Source: Candidatus Nanoarchaeia archaeon (GTDB lineage: Archaea > Nanobdellota > Nanobdellia > Woesearchaeales > JANQNE01). Taken from it: a DNA stretch of 64,000 nucleotides. Location of the stretch: positions 89,872 to 153,871 of the forward strand of contig JANQNE010000011.1 in NCBI GenBank assembly GCA_028279725.1, in the 5' to 3' direction. The notes under the pieces were generated by a model. That model did not search any database and had not been told where the DNA came from. It saw only the letters and a program-made list of their open reading frames with translations. Shown here piece after piece: positions 26,336 to 34,795 of this stretch (positions are counted from its first letter, which is position 1; each line of letters opens with the position of its first letter). The position numbers and the translations under genes are program-made.

Positions 26336-27016
26336 ATGGAAACATTATTTGTCGAAGCTGAGATAGACGTAGATGTTAAGAAGATAGTGGAGAAAGCTCT
26401 GCCTAGATTGGGGGAGAAAGTTGGGCTTTTGACTACTGCGCAGCATCTTAGTAAAGTTGATGACATGATAAAGATCTTAGAAGGGGATGGGAAAGAAGTT
26501 TTTTTAGGGGAGAATAAGAAAACCAAGAATAAAGCTGAGATATTGGGCTGTGAGTTCAGTGCAGCTGAGAGTATTAAAGAAAAGGTTGATTCTTTCCTTT
26601 ATGTGGGAACCGGAAGATTCCATCCCTTAGGTATTGTTTTGGATGGTGGAAAGAAGGTTGTAGTTGCTAATCCTCTTGGTGAAGTAAAAGAGATAAGTGA
26701 TAAAGATATTGAAAAAATTGAGAAGAAGAGGAAAGGAGCTTTAGCAAAATTTTTGGTGTCAAAGAACATTGGTGTTTTAGTTACGACAAAGCCTGGGCAG
26801 AACAGGATAAAAGAAGCTTTGGAATTAAAGGAGAAGCTGGATGATAAGAAAGTATATGTGCTTTTGAGCAGTACTTTAGATTTTAATGAACTGGAGAATT
26901 TTCCTTTTATCGACTGTTATGTCAATACGATGTGCTACAGGATCGGGTTAGATGATAGTATAAGGGTGGGGAAGCCTATAATAAATATAGAGGACATTCG
27001 TCACCAAATGGGGTAA
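26336..27016 (+). CDS. Short Dph2-type diphthamide synthase
   Basis: 226 residues matching the 2-(3-amino-3-carboxypropyl)histidine synthase family, which uses SAM and a 4Fe-4S cluster for the first step of diphthamide formation on EF-2. Clear family segments are EILGCEFSAA, FLYVGTGRFHPLGIVL, GVLVTTKPGQNRIKEA and CYVNTMCYRIGLDDS. Known archaeal Dph2 proteins are about 340 residues with one cluster Cys in each of three domains; here the Cys of ILGC and of NTMC are present but the N-terminal domain, with the first conserved Cys, is largely missing. The frame opens with a fresh TATA-like box (about 26304-26313), so this is not an obvious assembly break. Confidence 0.8.
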   Translation: METLFVEAEIDVDVKKIVEKALPRLGEKVGLLTTAQHLSKVDDMIKILEGDGKEVFLGENKKTKNKAEILGCEFSAAESIKEKVDSFLYVGTGRFHPLGIVLDGGKKVVVANPLGEVKEISDKDIEKIEKKRKGALAKFLVSKNIGVLVTTKPGQNRIKEALELKEKLDDKKVYVLLSSTLDFNELENFPFIDCYVNTMCYRIGLDDSIRVGKPIINIEDIRHQMG

Positions 27017-27043
27017 AAAAAGTATCTACTCTCGAGCGAAAAC

Positions 27044-27062
27044 TTTATATACCATTTATAAT
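27044..27062 (+). promoter_or_regulatory. TATA region of the acidic lipoprotein gene
   Basis: TTTATATA (27044-27051) and TTTATAAT (27055-27062) are two overlapping candidate boxes; GGAGGGG at 27093-27099 is a strong ribosome site before ATG 27107. Confidence 0.55.
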
Positions 27063-27106
27063 TTTAGAATAATAACAAATAATCATGAATGTGGAGGGGT
27101 AAAAAA

Positions 27107-28006
27107 ATGAAGGTGAGAAATTTAGCTATTATTTCTATCATATCACTTATGTTTATCCTAAGTGGTTGTGAACTTTACGACTATTCAAAGATACAGGGAG
27201 GAGAGATTCCTGTGACTGTCGCAAAAGAAGTTGATAATGGCGAAGAAGAAGTAGAAGATGTTGATGAGTTCAAGAAACAGCTTGAAAAATTACAATCAAT
27301 AATCGAGCTTGAAGAATCTAGCGAGCTAGAGGAAGAAAAGGTTGAAGAGGTTGTCGAGGAAGTCTCTGAAGAGCCAGTTATAGTTATCGATGAAGGAGAT
27401 CTTAAGCTAGAGGTTGTTGAAGAAGAGCTAAAAGCTGAAGAGAAAGAAGAGGTTGTCGAGGAGGAAGTAGAGAAGGTTGAAGAAGGAACTTTCTCAGGTG
27501 TTCCAACGATAACTGTAAATGAAGGGGAGCTTGTTAACTTAAATCTTAAGTCAAGCGATCCTGACGGAGACAAGATCGTATATACTTTTACAAAACCGCT
27601 TGATGATGAAGGAAAGTGGCAGACCGGCTATGATGATGCTGGAAATTACAAGGTTAAGATAACAGCATCTGATGGAAAGCTTACTTCAGAACAGGATGTA
27701 TTGGTTGTTGTCAAGGAAGTTAACAGAGCTCCAATTATCAGTGGTGTAAGTGATCTTACAGTTAAAGAAGGAGAAATTGTAACATTGAGTCCAAAGGTTA
27801 CAGATCCTGACGGCGGAACTATAACGATAAGCTACAGCGGATGGATGAATGCTGAGTCAAAAGAAGTTGAGTATGACCAGGCAGGAATGCATACTGTAAC
27901 TGTTACAGCGACAGACAGCGACGGAGAAAGCAGCAAGAAGACAATAACTGTAACTGTAGAAAATGTCAATAGAGCGCCAAAGATCATATCAATAACAAAC
28001 AGCTAA
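27107..28006 (+). CDS. Acidic lipoprotein with two cadherin/PKD-like repeats
   Basis: 299 residues from ATG 27107. MKVRNLAIISIISLMFILSG with Cys next is a lipoprotein signal. Residues about 35-130 are an extreme Glu/Val-rich linker (many VEE and EEV steps), followed by two beta-sandwich repeats of about 80 residues (TVNEGELVNLNLKSSDPDGD..., TVKEGEIVTLSPKVTDPDGG...). The second repeat shares the ISYSGWM and HTVTVTATD segments with the giant protein encoded at 20364-25067, which implies related surface structures. It probably sits at the outer face with the acidic stalk as spacer. Confidence 0.8.
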   Translation: MKVRNLAIISIISLMFILSGCELYDYSKIQGGEIPVTVAKEVDNGEEEVEDVDEFKKQLEKLQSIIELEESSELEEEKVEEVVEEVSEEPVIVIDEGDLKLEVVEEELKAEEKEEVVEEEVEKVEEGTFSGVPTITVNEGELVNLNLKSSDPDGDKIVYTFTKPLDDEGKWQTGYDDAGNYKVKITASDGKLTSEQDVLVVVKEVNRAPIISGVSDLTVKEGEIVTLSPKVTDPDGGTITISYSGWMNAESKEVEYDQAGMHTVTVTATDSDGESSKKTITVTVENVNRAPKIISITNS

Positions 28007-28033
28007 GGCTGTTTTTTATTTCTTTTATTTTTA
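27998..28033 (+). terminator. Hairpin plus T-run terminator
   Basis: AACAGC (27998-28003) and GCTGTT (28008-28013) form a stem around TAAG, which contains the stop codon, followed by TTTTTT and further T-rich sequence. This resembles an intrinsic terminator ending the acidic lipoprotein transcript. Confidence 0.65.
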
Positions 28034-28039
28034 ATAAAT

Positions 28040-28048
28040 TTTATAAAG
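28040..28048 (+). promoter_or_regulatory. TATA box of the HIT gene
   Basis: TTTATAAAG, 22-30 bases before ATG 28070: leaderless spacing. Confidence 0.55.
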
Positions 28049-28069
28049 TTCTTTTCTATTGTTTATTCT

Positions 28070-28465
28070 ATGGGATGTATTTTTTGTGATCTATCGGTCA
28101 CTAAGAAGGACGAGATTGTCCTGGAAAATGAACATTTTTTTAGTATATATGATGATAACCCGATCAGTGAAGGGCACAGTTTAATCATACCCAAGGAGCA
28201 TGTTGATTCTTTCTTTAAATTATCTCCTGAACAAGTCAATAACATGTATGAATTGCTTGGGAAGATGAAGAATGCTGTTGATGAAAGATTTAACCCCGAT
28301 GGATACAATATCGGAATAAATGAAGGAAGAGATGCTGGACAGACAGTATCTCACCTGCACATCCATCTTATTCCCAGATATAGGGGAGATGTAGAAAATC
28401 CAACTGGAGGAGTAAGGCATATATTTCCAGAAAAAGCAGACTATACTAAGAAATCTAAGAAATAA
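28070..28465 (+). CDS. HIT-family nucleotide hydrolase/transferase
   Basis: 131 residues of the histidine-triad family: CIFCDL at the N-terminus, IPKEHVDSFFKL and the catalytic triad HLHIHLIPR (His-x-His-x-His) near residue 96. Such proteins hydrolyse nucleoside phosphoramidates or dinucleoside polyphosphates. Length and motif order are typical of Hint/Fhit-like branches; the exact substrate is not shown. It abuts the convergent cysteine-cluster gene without a gap. Confidence 0.92.
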   Translation: MGCIFCDLSVTKKDEIVLENEHFFSIYDDNPISEGHSLIIPKEHVDSFFKLSPEQVNNMYELLGKMKNAVDERFNPDGYNIGINEGRDAGQTVSHLHIHLIPRYRGDVENPTGGVRHIFPEKADYTKKSKK

Positions 28466-28828
28466 TCAATCTTCGTCTTCTTTCAAGACTATATTTTTTT
28501 CTTTGATGTATTTATCTACATCTTCAGGTTCTTTGAACAAAACTTTGTGGGTATCTCCATCACCGAACATCTCGCATTCATCGTGCTCATAATCCCTGCA
28601 GATATTTGATCTTTTATTATAATAAGAGCACATGTTGTCTTCTTTAAGAAATTTGCATCTTGTGGTGAATTCTACCATCCATTCATCTTCGTGGTCAAGA
28701 TATACTGTTATATTTTCATGGCACAGATACCATTTTATTGCATCAGCATCTACTTTAGTGAATGGTCCGTCTATTTCAACTGCTACGTATTTGCAGCATT
28801 TTCCGTCGCATTCCTTACAGCTTGGCAT
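28466..28828 (-). CDS. YkgJ-type cysteine-cluster protein
   Basis: 120 residues with the pattern CKECDGKCCKY near the N-terminus, CKFL and CSYYNKRSNICRDYEHDEC in the middle, as in the YkgJ/Fe-S or zinc-chelating cysteine-cluster family. Metal binding is likely; the partner is unknown. A second member lies at 30646-30951. The TATA box is on the minus strand near 28852-28861 (CCTTATAAACC). Confidence 0.85.
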   Translation of the reverse strand: MPSCKECDGKCCKYVAVEIDGPFTKVDADAIKWYLCHENITVYLDHEDEWMVEFTTRCKFLKEDNMCSYYNKRSNICRDYEHDECEMFGDGDTHKVLFKEPEDVDKYIKEKNIVLKEDED

Positions 28829-28885
28829 AGTTGTTTGAGAGTGAAGAAGTGGTTTATAAGGTTTACTATTTTAGAGGAATCCAAA

Positions 28886-28922
28886 AAGTTTAAATAAGGG
28901 TGTGTTGGGTATTGATTATCAA
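28886..28922 (+). promoter_or_regulatory. Promoter with TTGATTATCAA palindrome
   Basis: TTTAAATA (28889-28896) is the TATA box of the small membrane protein gene. The palindrome TTGAT-T-ATCAA (28912-28922) ends two bases before ATG 28925. The same motif occurs at 29845-29855 in the same position relative to another TATA box and start, on the far side of the PAS-HTH gene. Confidence 0.55.
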
Positions 28923-28924
28923 GC

Positions 28925-29191
28925 ATGGATGAAAAAGAGGAACTAAGGAAGAGGATATTGGGAAACAGGCAGGAAAGAAGGCCGACTCTCAGAAGCTGTA
29001 TTTTTCTTTATGTTTTTGCGATAGTGATCATATTGTCACTTCTAGGATTATTGATGGCTACAGGAATTATAGAATCTGGAAGCAGTTCTGGTGCTGTTAT
29101 CACAGATATGCCTCATGAAGCTAGGGATGGAAGGATTGTCGATAAAGAAGTGAATATTTCTGAAGAAATGTATCTATCTGATCATACCTGA
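28925..29191 (+). CDS. Small single-pass membrane protein
   Basis: 88 residues: charged N-terminus (MDEKEELRKRILGNRQERRP), one membrane segment (FLYVFAIVIILSLLGLLMATG) and a short polar outer part. It converges with and overlaps the end of the PAS-HTH regulator by 18 bases. The palindrome at its start makes it a candidate target of that regulator. Function unknown. Confidence 0.6.
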   Translation: MDEKEELRKRILGNRQERRPTLRSCIFLYVFAIVIILSLLGLLMATGIIESGSSSGAVITDMPHEARDGRIVDKEVNISEEMYLSDHT

Positions 29192-29767
29192 AACATCAAC
29201 TATCATCTCTAAAACGCCGTTGATTTTTCCGTGAATATCTTTAAGAGGGGATGTTATTACCATCAAAGAAACTTTTTCTCCGTCTTTTCCGGGAATCGTC
29301 TTGAGTTCTTTGTGTGCTTTTCCATCTGAAAGTGTCTTCTTTGCAGGACAGTTGCTGCATTCTTCTGATTTTCCCCTAAAGATAGCATAGCATGGCTTTT
29401 CTTTGAACTGCTCTGGTCTTTTGCCAGTCCTTTTTTCTACATACTTATTGAACCATTTTATGTTCATGTCTTTGTCTGTTATGACTACTCCAACTCCAAA
29501 GTCATCAACCATCTTCTTTATAGGGCTTGTGCTATCCCAGTTGTCAAGTCCTTTGAAGACAGGGGCCTGGGTTATGAAATAGACCTTAGACATCCCGACT
29601 TCTTTATAGTCGACAAAATGTATGACCTTCAGGATATTGAGGTATTTACTCACAGTCATCCTGTTGATACTAGTCTTACGGGCAATATCTGAAGGTGTTG
29701 CACCATCTTTGCTAGCCTTTAAGAAAGATAATATTTTTTCTATCGTATCTTTTTCTTCATCACTCAT
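29174..29767 (-). CDS. HTH-PAS regulatory protein
   Basis: 197 residues from ATG 29767. Residues 1-75 form a winged helix-turn-helix (DTIEKILSFLKASKDGATPS, then IARKTSINRMTVSKYLN), and residues about 95-197 a PAS domain (FGVGVVITDKDMNIKWFNKYVEKRTGKRPEQF...) with ECSNCPAKK, whose Cys pair could bind a metal or redox cofactor. The frame extends upstream to 29962, but that part is antisense to a basic small gene, and a TATA box (about 29793-29800) places transcription start near 29767. A single-component sensor regulator is likely. Palindromes TTGATWATCAA lie on both sides and are candidate operators. Confidence 0.85.
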   Translation of the reverse strand: MSDEEKDTIEKILSFLKASKDGATPSDIARKTSINRMTVSKYLNILKVIHFVDYKEVGMSKVYFITQAPVFKGLDNWDSTSPIKKMVDDFGVGVVITDKDMNIKWFNKYVEKRTGKRPEQFKEKPCYAIFRGKSEECSNCPAKKTLSDGKAHKELKTIPGKDGEKVSLMVITSPLKDIHGKINGVLEMIVDVSGMIR

Positions 29768-29840
29768 TATTGAGTATGTCAGGCTAAACTCCTTTATAAA
29801 TCTTATTGATTTACCGAAAAGGTTAAATAGTAGCTTAGAA

Positions 29841-29857
29841 GTGTTGATAATCAACAC
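29841..29857 (+). promoter_or_regulatory. 17-base palindromic operator GTGTTGATAATCAACAC
   Basis: A perfect palindrome (GTGTTGAT-A-ATCAACAC) in the divergent interval between the HTH-PAS gene and the small basic gene, ending just before ATG 29859 and about 22 bases after a TTAAATA box (29823-29829). Its core TTGATAATCAA matches 28912-28922. It is a candidate binding site of the HTH-PAS protein. Confidence 0.65.
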
Positions 29858-29858
29858 A

Positions 29859-29984
29859 ATGGCAGGAAAAACCAAGATTAAAAACGCGGATGTGTTGGAA
29901 GAGTATCTAAAACAGTCAAAAAAGAGAAAAGTGAAGTATGCAGAGTTTGCTAAGAAGTTCAAAAAGAAGAAGAAAAAGAAATAG
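29859..29984 (+). CDS. Small, very basic protein
   Basis: 41 residues, MAGKTKIKNADVLEEYLKQS then a tail ending in a run of eight lysines after KKF. Almost half the residues are Lys or Arg, suggesting nucleic acid binding. It is preceded by a palindromic operator and a TATA-like box at leaderless distance. No family is recognised. Confidence 0.55.
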   Translation: MAGKTKIKNADVLEEYLKQSKKRKVKYAEFAKKFKKKKKKK

Positions 29985-29993
29985 TTATAAATT
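29985..29993 (+). promoter_or_regulatory. TATA box of nth
   Basis: TTATAAATT, 21-29 bases before ATG 30014, directly after the basic small gene: leaderless spacing. Confidence 0.5.
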
Positions 29994-30013
29994 TTGACGA
30001 AATAGTTCTGGTC

Positions 30014-30649
30014 ATGATAGATAAAATAGTGAAGTTTCTCAAAAGTGAATATAGCGGAGATGAGTTCGCTACTAAAAACAAGAGGGATCCTTTCAGGGTT
30101 TTAGTTAGTTGTCTGATAAGTCTTCGTACAAAGGATGAGGTTACATTTGAGGCAAGCAAGAGGCTGTATAAGCTGGCTGACAGCCCTAAAAAGATGATGA
30201 ACCTGGATGTAAGAAAGATAGAGAAAGCTATCTATCCTGCTGGTTTCTACAAGACTAAAGCAAAGAGGATCAAGGAGATCAGCAAGAGGTTAGTTGAAGA
30301 GCATAAGTCTAAGGTTCCTTCTGATATTGATGAGCTTATGAAGTTTAATGGTGTAGGAAGAAAGACTGCAAATATTGTTATTACATTTGGCTATGATAAG
30401 CCAGGGATCGCTGTCGACACTCATGTGCATAGGATATCAAATAGATTAGGATTTGTCAATACACAGAATCCCCATGATACTGAGTTTGCATTGAGGAAGA
30501 AATTGCCTAAGAAATACTGGATAGTGTTTAATGAGCTGATCGTAAGGCATGGGCAGAATACATGCAAACCGATAGGACCTAAGTGTTTTGAGTGCGGGAT
30601 AAAAAGATATTGCAAGAAAGTTGGTGTTGATAAGAGGTATTGGAAATGA
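30014..30649 (+). CDS. nth: Endonuclease III (DNA glycosylase/AP lyase)
   Basis: 211 residues. It removes oxidised pyrimidines and cleaves the abasic site. The helix-hairpin-helix FNGVGRKTANIV with the catalytic Lys, the catalytic Asp in AVDTHVHRISNRLG, and the C-terminal 4Fe-4S ligands CKPIGPKCFECGIKRYC (C-x6-C-x2-C-x5-C) are complete. Length is standard. It overlaps the next gene by ATGA. Confidence 0.95.
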   Translation: MIDKIVKFLKSEYSGDEFATKNKRDPFRVLVSCLISLRTKDEVTFEASKRLYKLADSPKKMMNLDVRKIEKAIYPAGFYKTKAKRIKEISKRLVEEHKSKVPSDIDELMKFNGVGRKTANIVITFGYDKPGIAVDTHVHRISNRLGFVNTQNPHDTEFALRKKLPKKYWIVFNELIVRHGQNTCKPIGPKCFECGIKRYCKKVGVDKRYWK

Positions 30650-30951
30650 GTTTTAACTGTAAGAGATGTGGTTATTGCTGTACATTGGTTCCTAGATTAG
30701 GTTTTTTTGAGATGATCAAGATATGGTTGAAGGGGAATAGGAACTTTATTGAGAAAGATGGGGCTGGAAGGAGATGTATAAAGCTTGTCGACGGAGACTG
30801 TTATTTTTTAGAAAGAAAGGATGGAAAGACTTCATGCAGAATCTATGATGTTAGGCCACAGACATGCAGAGATTTTCCTTATGGGGAAAAGAACAATACT
30901 GGAGAATGTAATGTTGATAAAAGAAGCTTTAAAGAGAAATATTTAAGCTGA
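30646..30951 (+). CDS. YkgJ-type cysteine-cluster protein
   Basis: About 101 residues from ATG 30646 (MSFNCKRCGYCCTLVPRLGF). The CKRCGYCC, CRIYDVRPQTCRDFPYG and GEC motifs match the same cysteine-cluster family as 28466-28828, here closer to canonical forms. It is coupled to nth, so it may supply or guard a metal centre (inference). Its 3' end overlaps the convergent eS1 gene by 9 bases. Confidence 0.85.
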   Translation: MSFNCKRCGYCCTLVPRLGFFEMIKIWLKGNRNFIEKDGAGRRCIKLVDGDCYFLERKDGKTSCRIYDVRPQTCRDFPYGEKNNTGECNVDKRSFKEKYLS

Positions 30952-31641
30952 TTTTTCTTCAGCTTTTTTAGGAGCAGGTTTTTCTTCCTTTTTTGGAGCT
31001 GCTTTCTTTTCTGCAGGTTTTGGTGCTTCTTTCTTTGGAGCTGGCTTTTCTGCCTCTTTCTTAGCTTCCCCAGAAACCTTTTTCATAGCTCTTATCTCAC
31101 TAGTCCTTATAGGATAGATCTTGTTAAGGTCATCTCTCAATGATCTTTGGATCTTGTGAGATATAAGGTCATTAACCAGATTATAATATAGAAGTGAAGC
31201 TACTTTTTTTGTTAGTGAAGCTCTTATTGTCTTTCTTATAGTGTTTGATATAGAGCTTTTTGACTTGCTTCTTGTAAAGACCATAGGCTTTATCCTGACT
31301 GTTACTTCATCTTTTGTCTTCACTAAGAATGATTCGTTAATAGCTTTGTTTCCTCTTTTTACTAACCTTTTTATTGAAGCTGGGACAAGATCATAGGCAA
31401 CTACATCAGTTGTTGCTCCTTCCGGCCTTGTACCTGAAACTTTGAATGAGATATTTGTGTTCTGCTTTTTCATATCTCCTGTTATGCTCATCAGATTAGC
31501 AGTCATGCATTTATCCATAAGCATCTGCTGGTCTGTAACATATGATTCTCCTAAAACTGCTTCTCCAAATATCTTAGGAGCAAATACTTTAAACCAACGC
31601 TTTTTCTTTATCTTTGTTGACGCTTGCTTTGCTTTTGCCAT
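30943..31641 (-). CDS. Small-subunit ribosomal protein eS1 (S3Ae)
   Basis: 232 residues. The archaeal/eukaryotic-specific ribosomal protein S3Ae is recognised from KKKRWFKVFAPKIFGEAVLG, SFKVSGTRPEGATTDVVAYD and SITGDM...; the C-terminal 50 residues are a low-complexity Lys/Ala/Pro/Glu tail (PAPKKEAPKPAEKKAAPKK). This gene is a firm archaeal marker. A TATA box (31664-31672) places it as a single leaderless transcript. Confidence 0.95.
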   Translation of the reverse strand: MAKAKQASTKIKKKRWFKVFAPKIFGEAVLGESYVTDQQMLMDKCMTANLMSITGDMKKQNTNISFKVSGTRPEGATTDVVAYDLVPASIKRLVKRGNKAINESFLVKTKDEVTVRIKPMVFTRSKSKSSISNTIRKTIRASLTKKVASLLYYNLVNDLISHKIQRSLRDDLNKIYPIRTSEIRAMKKVSGEAKKEAEKPAPKKEAPKPAEKKAAPKKEEKPAPKKAEEKSA

Positions 31642-31663
31642 AGTGAATGGGGAGAAATAGGGG

Positions 31664-31672
31664 ATTTATAAA
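31664..31672 (-). promoter_or_regulatory. TATA box of the eS1 gene
   Basis: TTTATAAAT on the minus strand, 23-31 bases before ATG 31641. Confidence 0.6.
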
Positions 31673-31686
31673 GGTTATGGTTTAAA

Positions 31687-32031
31687 TCAGTTAGAATGAG
31701 GGTTATTTGCCCTTTTTAGACCCATCTCGATAAGGTAGTGTTTTACTGCTGCTTCTAATTCATCTATGGATTTATATCCAAAAGTGGAGTGAGAGTATCC
31801 CTGGTCAGTACGGCAATTGTTCATGGGAATCGAAAGCTCAACTCTAAGGTGTTCACTTATACCTTCGCTGAATGCAGATTTTTCTGGTGAAAGTGCTGGC
31901 TGGAGTTTTGTCCTGAATTCCAGATCTTTTAAAGATCTGATTCCATCTGCACATCTCTTGCCATCGAAATTATGATTGACGAAATCTAAGATCTGGTATG
32001 CAAGTTCTGATTTTAGTCCTTTGCCTTTCAT
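31687..32031 (-). CDS. Hypothetical protein downstream of gyrB
   Basis: About 114 residues from ATG 32031, one base after the gyrB stop. The longer frame to 32094 overlaps the end of gyrB and is unlikely. The protein is soluble and mixed alpha/beta (MKGKGLKSELAYQILDFVNH...SIDELEAAVKHYLIEMGLKR); I recognise no family. Cotranscription with gyrB is probable. Confidence 0.6.
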   Translation of the reverse strand: MKGKGLKSELAYQILDFVNHNFDGKRCADGIRSLKDLEFRTKLQPALSPEKSAFSEGISEHLRVELSIPMNNCRTDQGYSHSTFGYKSIDELEAAVKHYLIEMGLKRANNPHSN

Positions 32032-32032
32032 C

Positions 32033-33931
<1,899 letters not shown>

Positions 33932-33950
33932 TTAATCTATTTCGGCTTAT

Positions 33951-34056
33951 TTCTCGTCGAGAAAATGCGAGATGTATAATAAGTAGTAATGTGTTTTTGT
34001 TTATAAATGTTTTGGTTGAAAAATGGCTCTAGAGAGCCTGTACTGCCAGAATTCTG
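33951..34056. promoter_or_regulatory. Divergent gyrB control region with three palindromes
   Basis: The gap between gyrB and the PG-binding-like gene holds TTCTCG-T-CGAGAA (33951-33963, in the gyrB leader), GGCTCT-AG-AGAGCC (34025-34038) and CAGAATTCTG (34047-34056). The gyrB TATA box is TTTATAAA at 34000-34007. Autoregulation or supercoil sensing is possible, but nothing here proves it. Confidence 0.45.
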
Positions 34057-34107
34057 CAGATTTAGCTATTTTTTAGTTGTTACTTTGGAGTGGGATTTTG
34101 GGCAACA

Positions 34108-34115
34108 TTTATAAA
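34108..34115 (+). promoter_or_regulatory. TATA box of the PG-binding-like gene
   Basis: TTTATAAA, 24-31 bases before ATG 34139. Confidence 0.55.
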
Positions 34116-34138
34116 GGATTTAAAGGCTAGAGCTTGAG

Positions 34139-34795
34139 ATGAAAGGAAAACTACTAGTTGCTGGGCTATTGGCAGTTATAGGATACAATATATTGAGGTG
34201 TCCTGCCCCTAAAACAGCAAGTAATCATGAAAAGGATAGTGTTATGATCGAAAATTTTTGGAAAGTGATAAGAGAGGTCAATGATATACAATACGAAGAA
34301 CTTGAAAGAATAGTCATGACTGAGAGAGTGAGGATAGCAAGGGCGACAAGTTATCTTCAGGGATTTCTTAAGATCGAAGATAATGGAAGATATGATGATG
34401 TCACATGGGATGCTGTGAAAGCTTTTCAGACAAGGTATAATAAGCAGGGATTTAAGCCAAGGATAAAGGTTGATGGTATGTTTGGGCAGGAATTACTTAA
34501 TGCAATGGAAAATGTTTATAAAGCAAGAGGTTATAGGGATGATATAGTGATGGGATGGTTAGGAGATGCAGCTGCAAGAAACATTCCATTGCATAGATAT
34601 CCAAATCCTGCAAAAGATCCTTTAGAACATGGATATGATTCAAGGACAACTGAGATGTTCAGGTTTTTTGAAAATGAAAGAAAAAAGAGGGAAGATGGTA
34701 ATAAGAGCAGGTCTGATTCTGCTATCTCTGATATTATGTTCTACTATCACCTTGGGCTTGAACGTGATCATAACGGCAGACGAGTTAGCAGATAA
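34139..34795 (+). CDS. Exported protein with peptidoglycan-binding-like domain
   Basis: 218 residues with a short hydrophobic N-terminus (MKGKLLVAGLLAVIGYNILR, then Cys) that may be a signal or lipoprotein anchor. Residues about 72-125 (ATSYLQGFLKIEDNGRYDDVTWDAV...FQTRYN...VDGMFGQELLNAM) follow the PG_binding_1 pattern of a three-helix domain that in bacteria binds cell-wall glycan. Its 3' end (34674-34795) overlaps the signal peptide of the next gene in another frame. The ligand in an archaeon is unclear (pseudomurein, S-layer glycan or a partner's wall). Confidence 0.65.
   Translation: MKGKLLVAGLLAVIGYNILRCPAPKTASNHEKDSVMIENFWKVIREVNDIQYEELERIVMTERVRIARATSYLQGFLKIEDNGRYDDVTWDAVKAFQTRYNKQGFKPRIKVDGMFGQELLNAMENVYKARGYRDDIVMGWLGDAAARNIPLHRYPNPAKDPLEHGYDSRTTEMFRFFENERKKREDGNKSRSDSAISDIMFYYHLGLERDHNGRRVSR

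Noticed and set aside
29768-29962. Long N-terminal extension of the HTH-PAS regulator
   Set aside because: The extension crosses the TATA box and operator and is antisense to the small Lys-rich gene; the start at 29767 is better.
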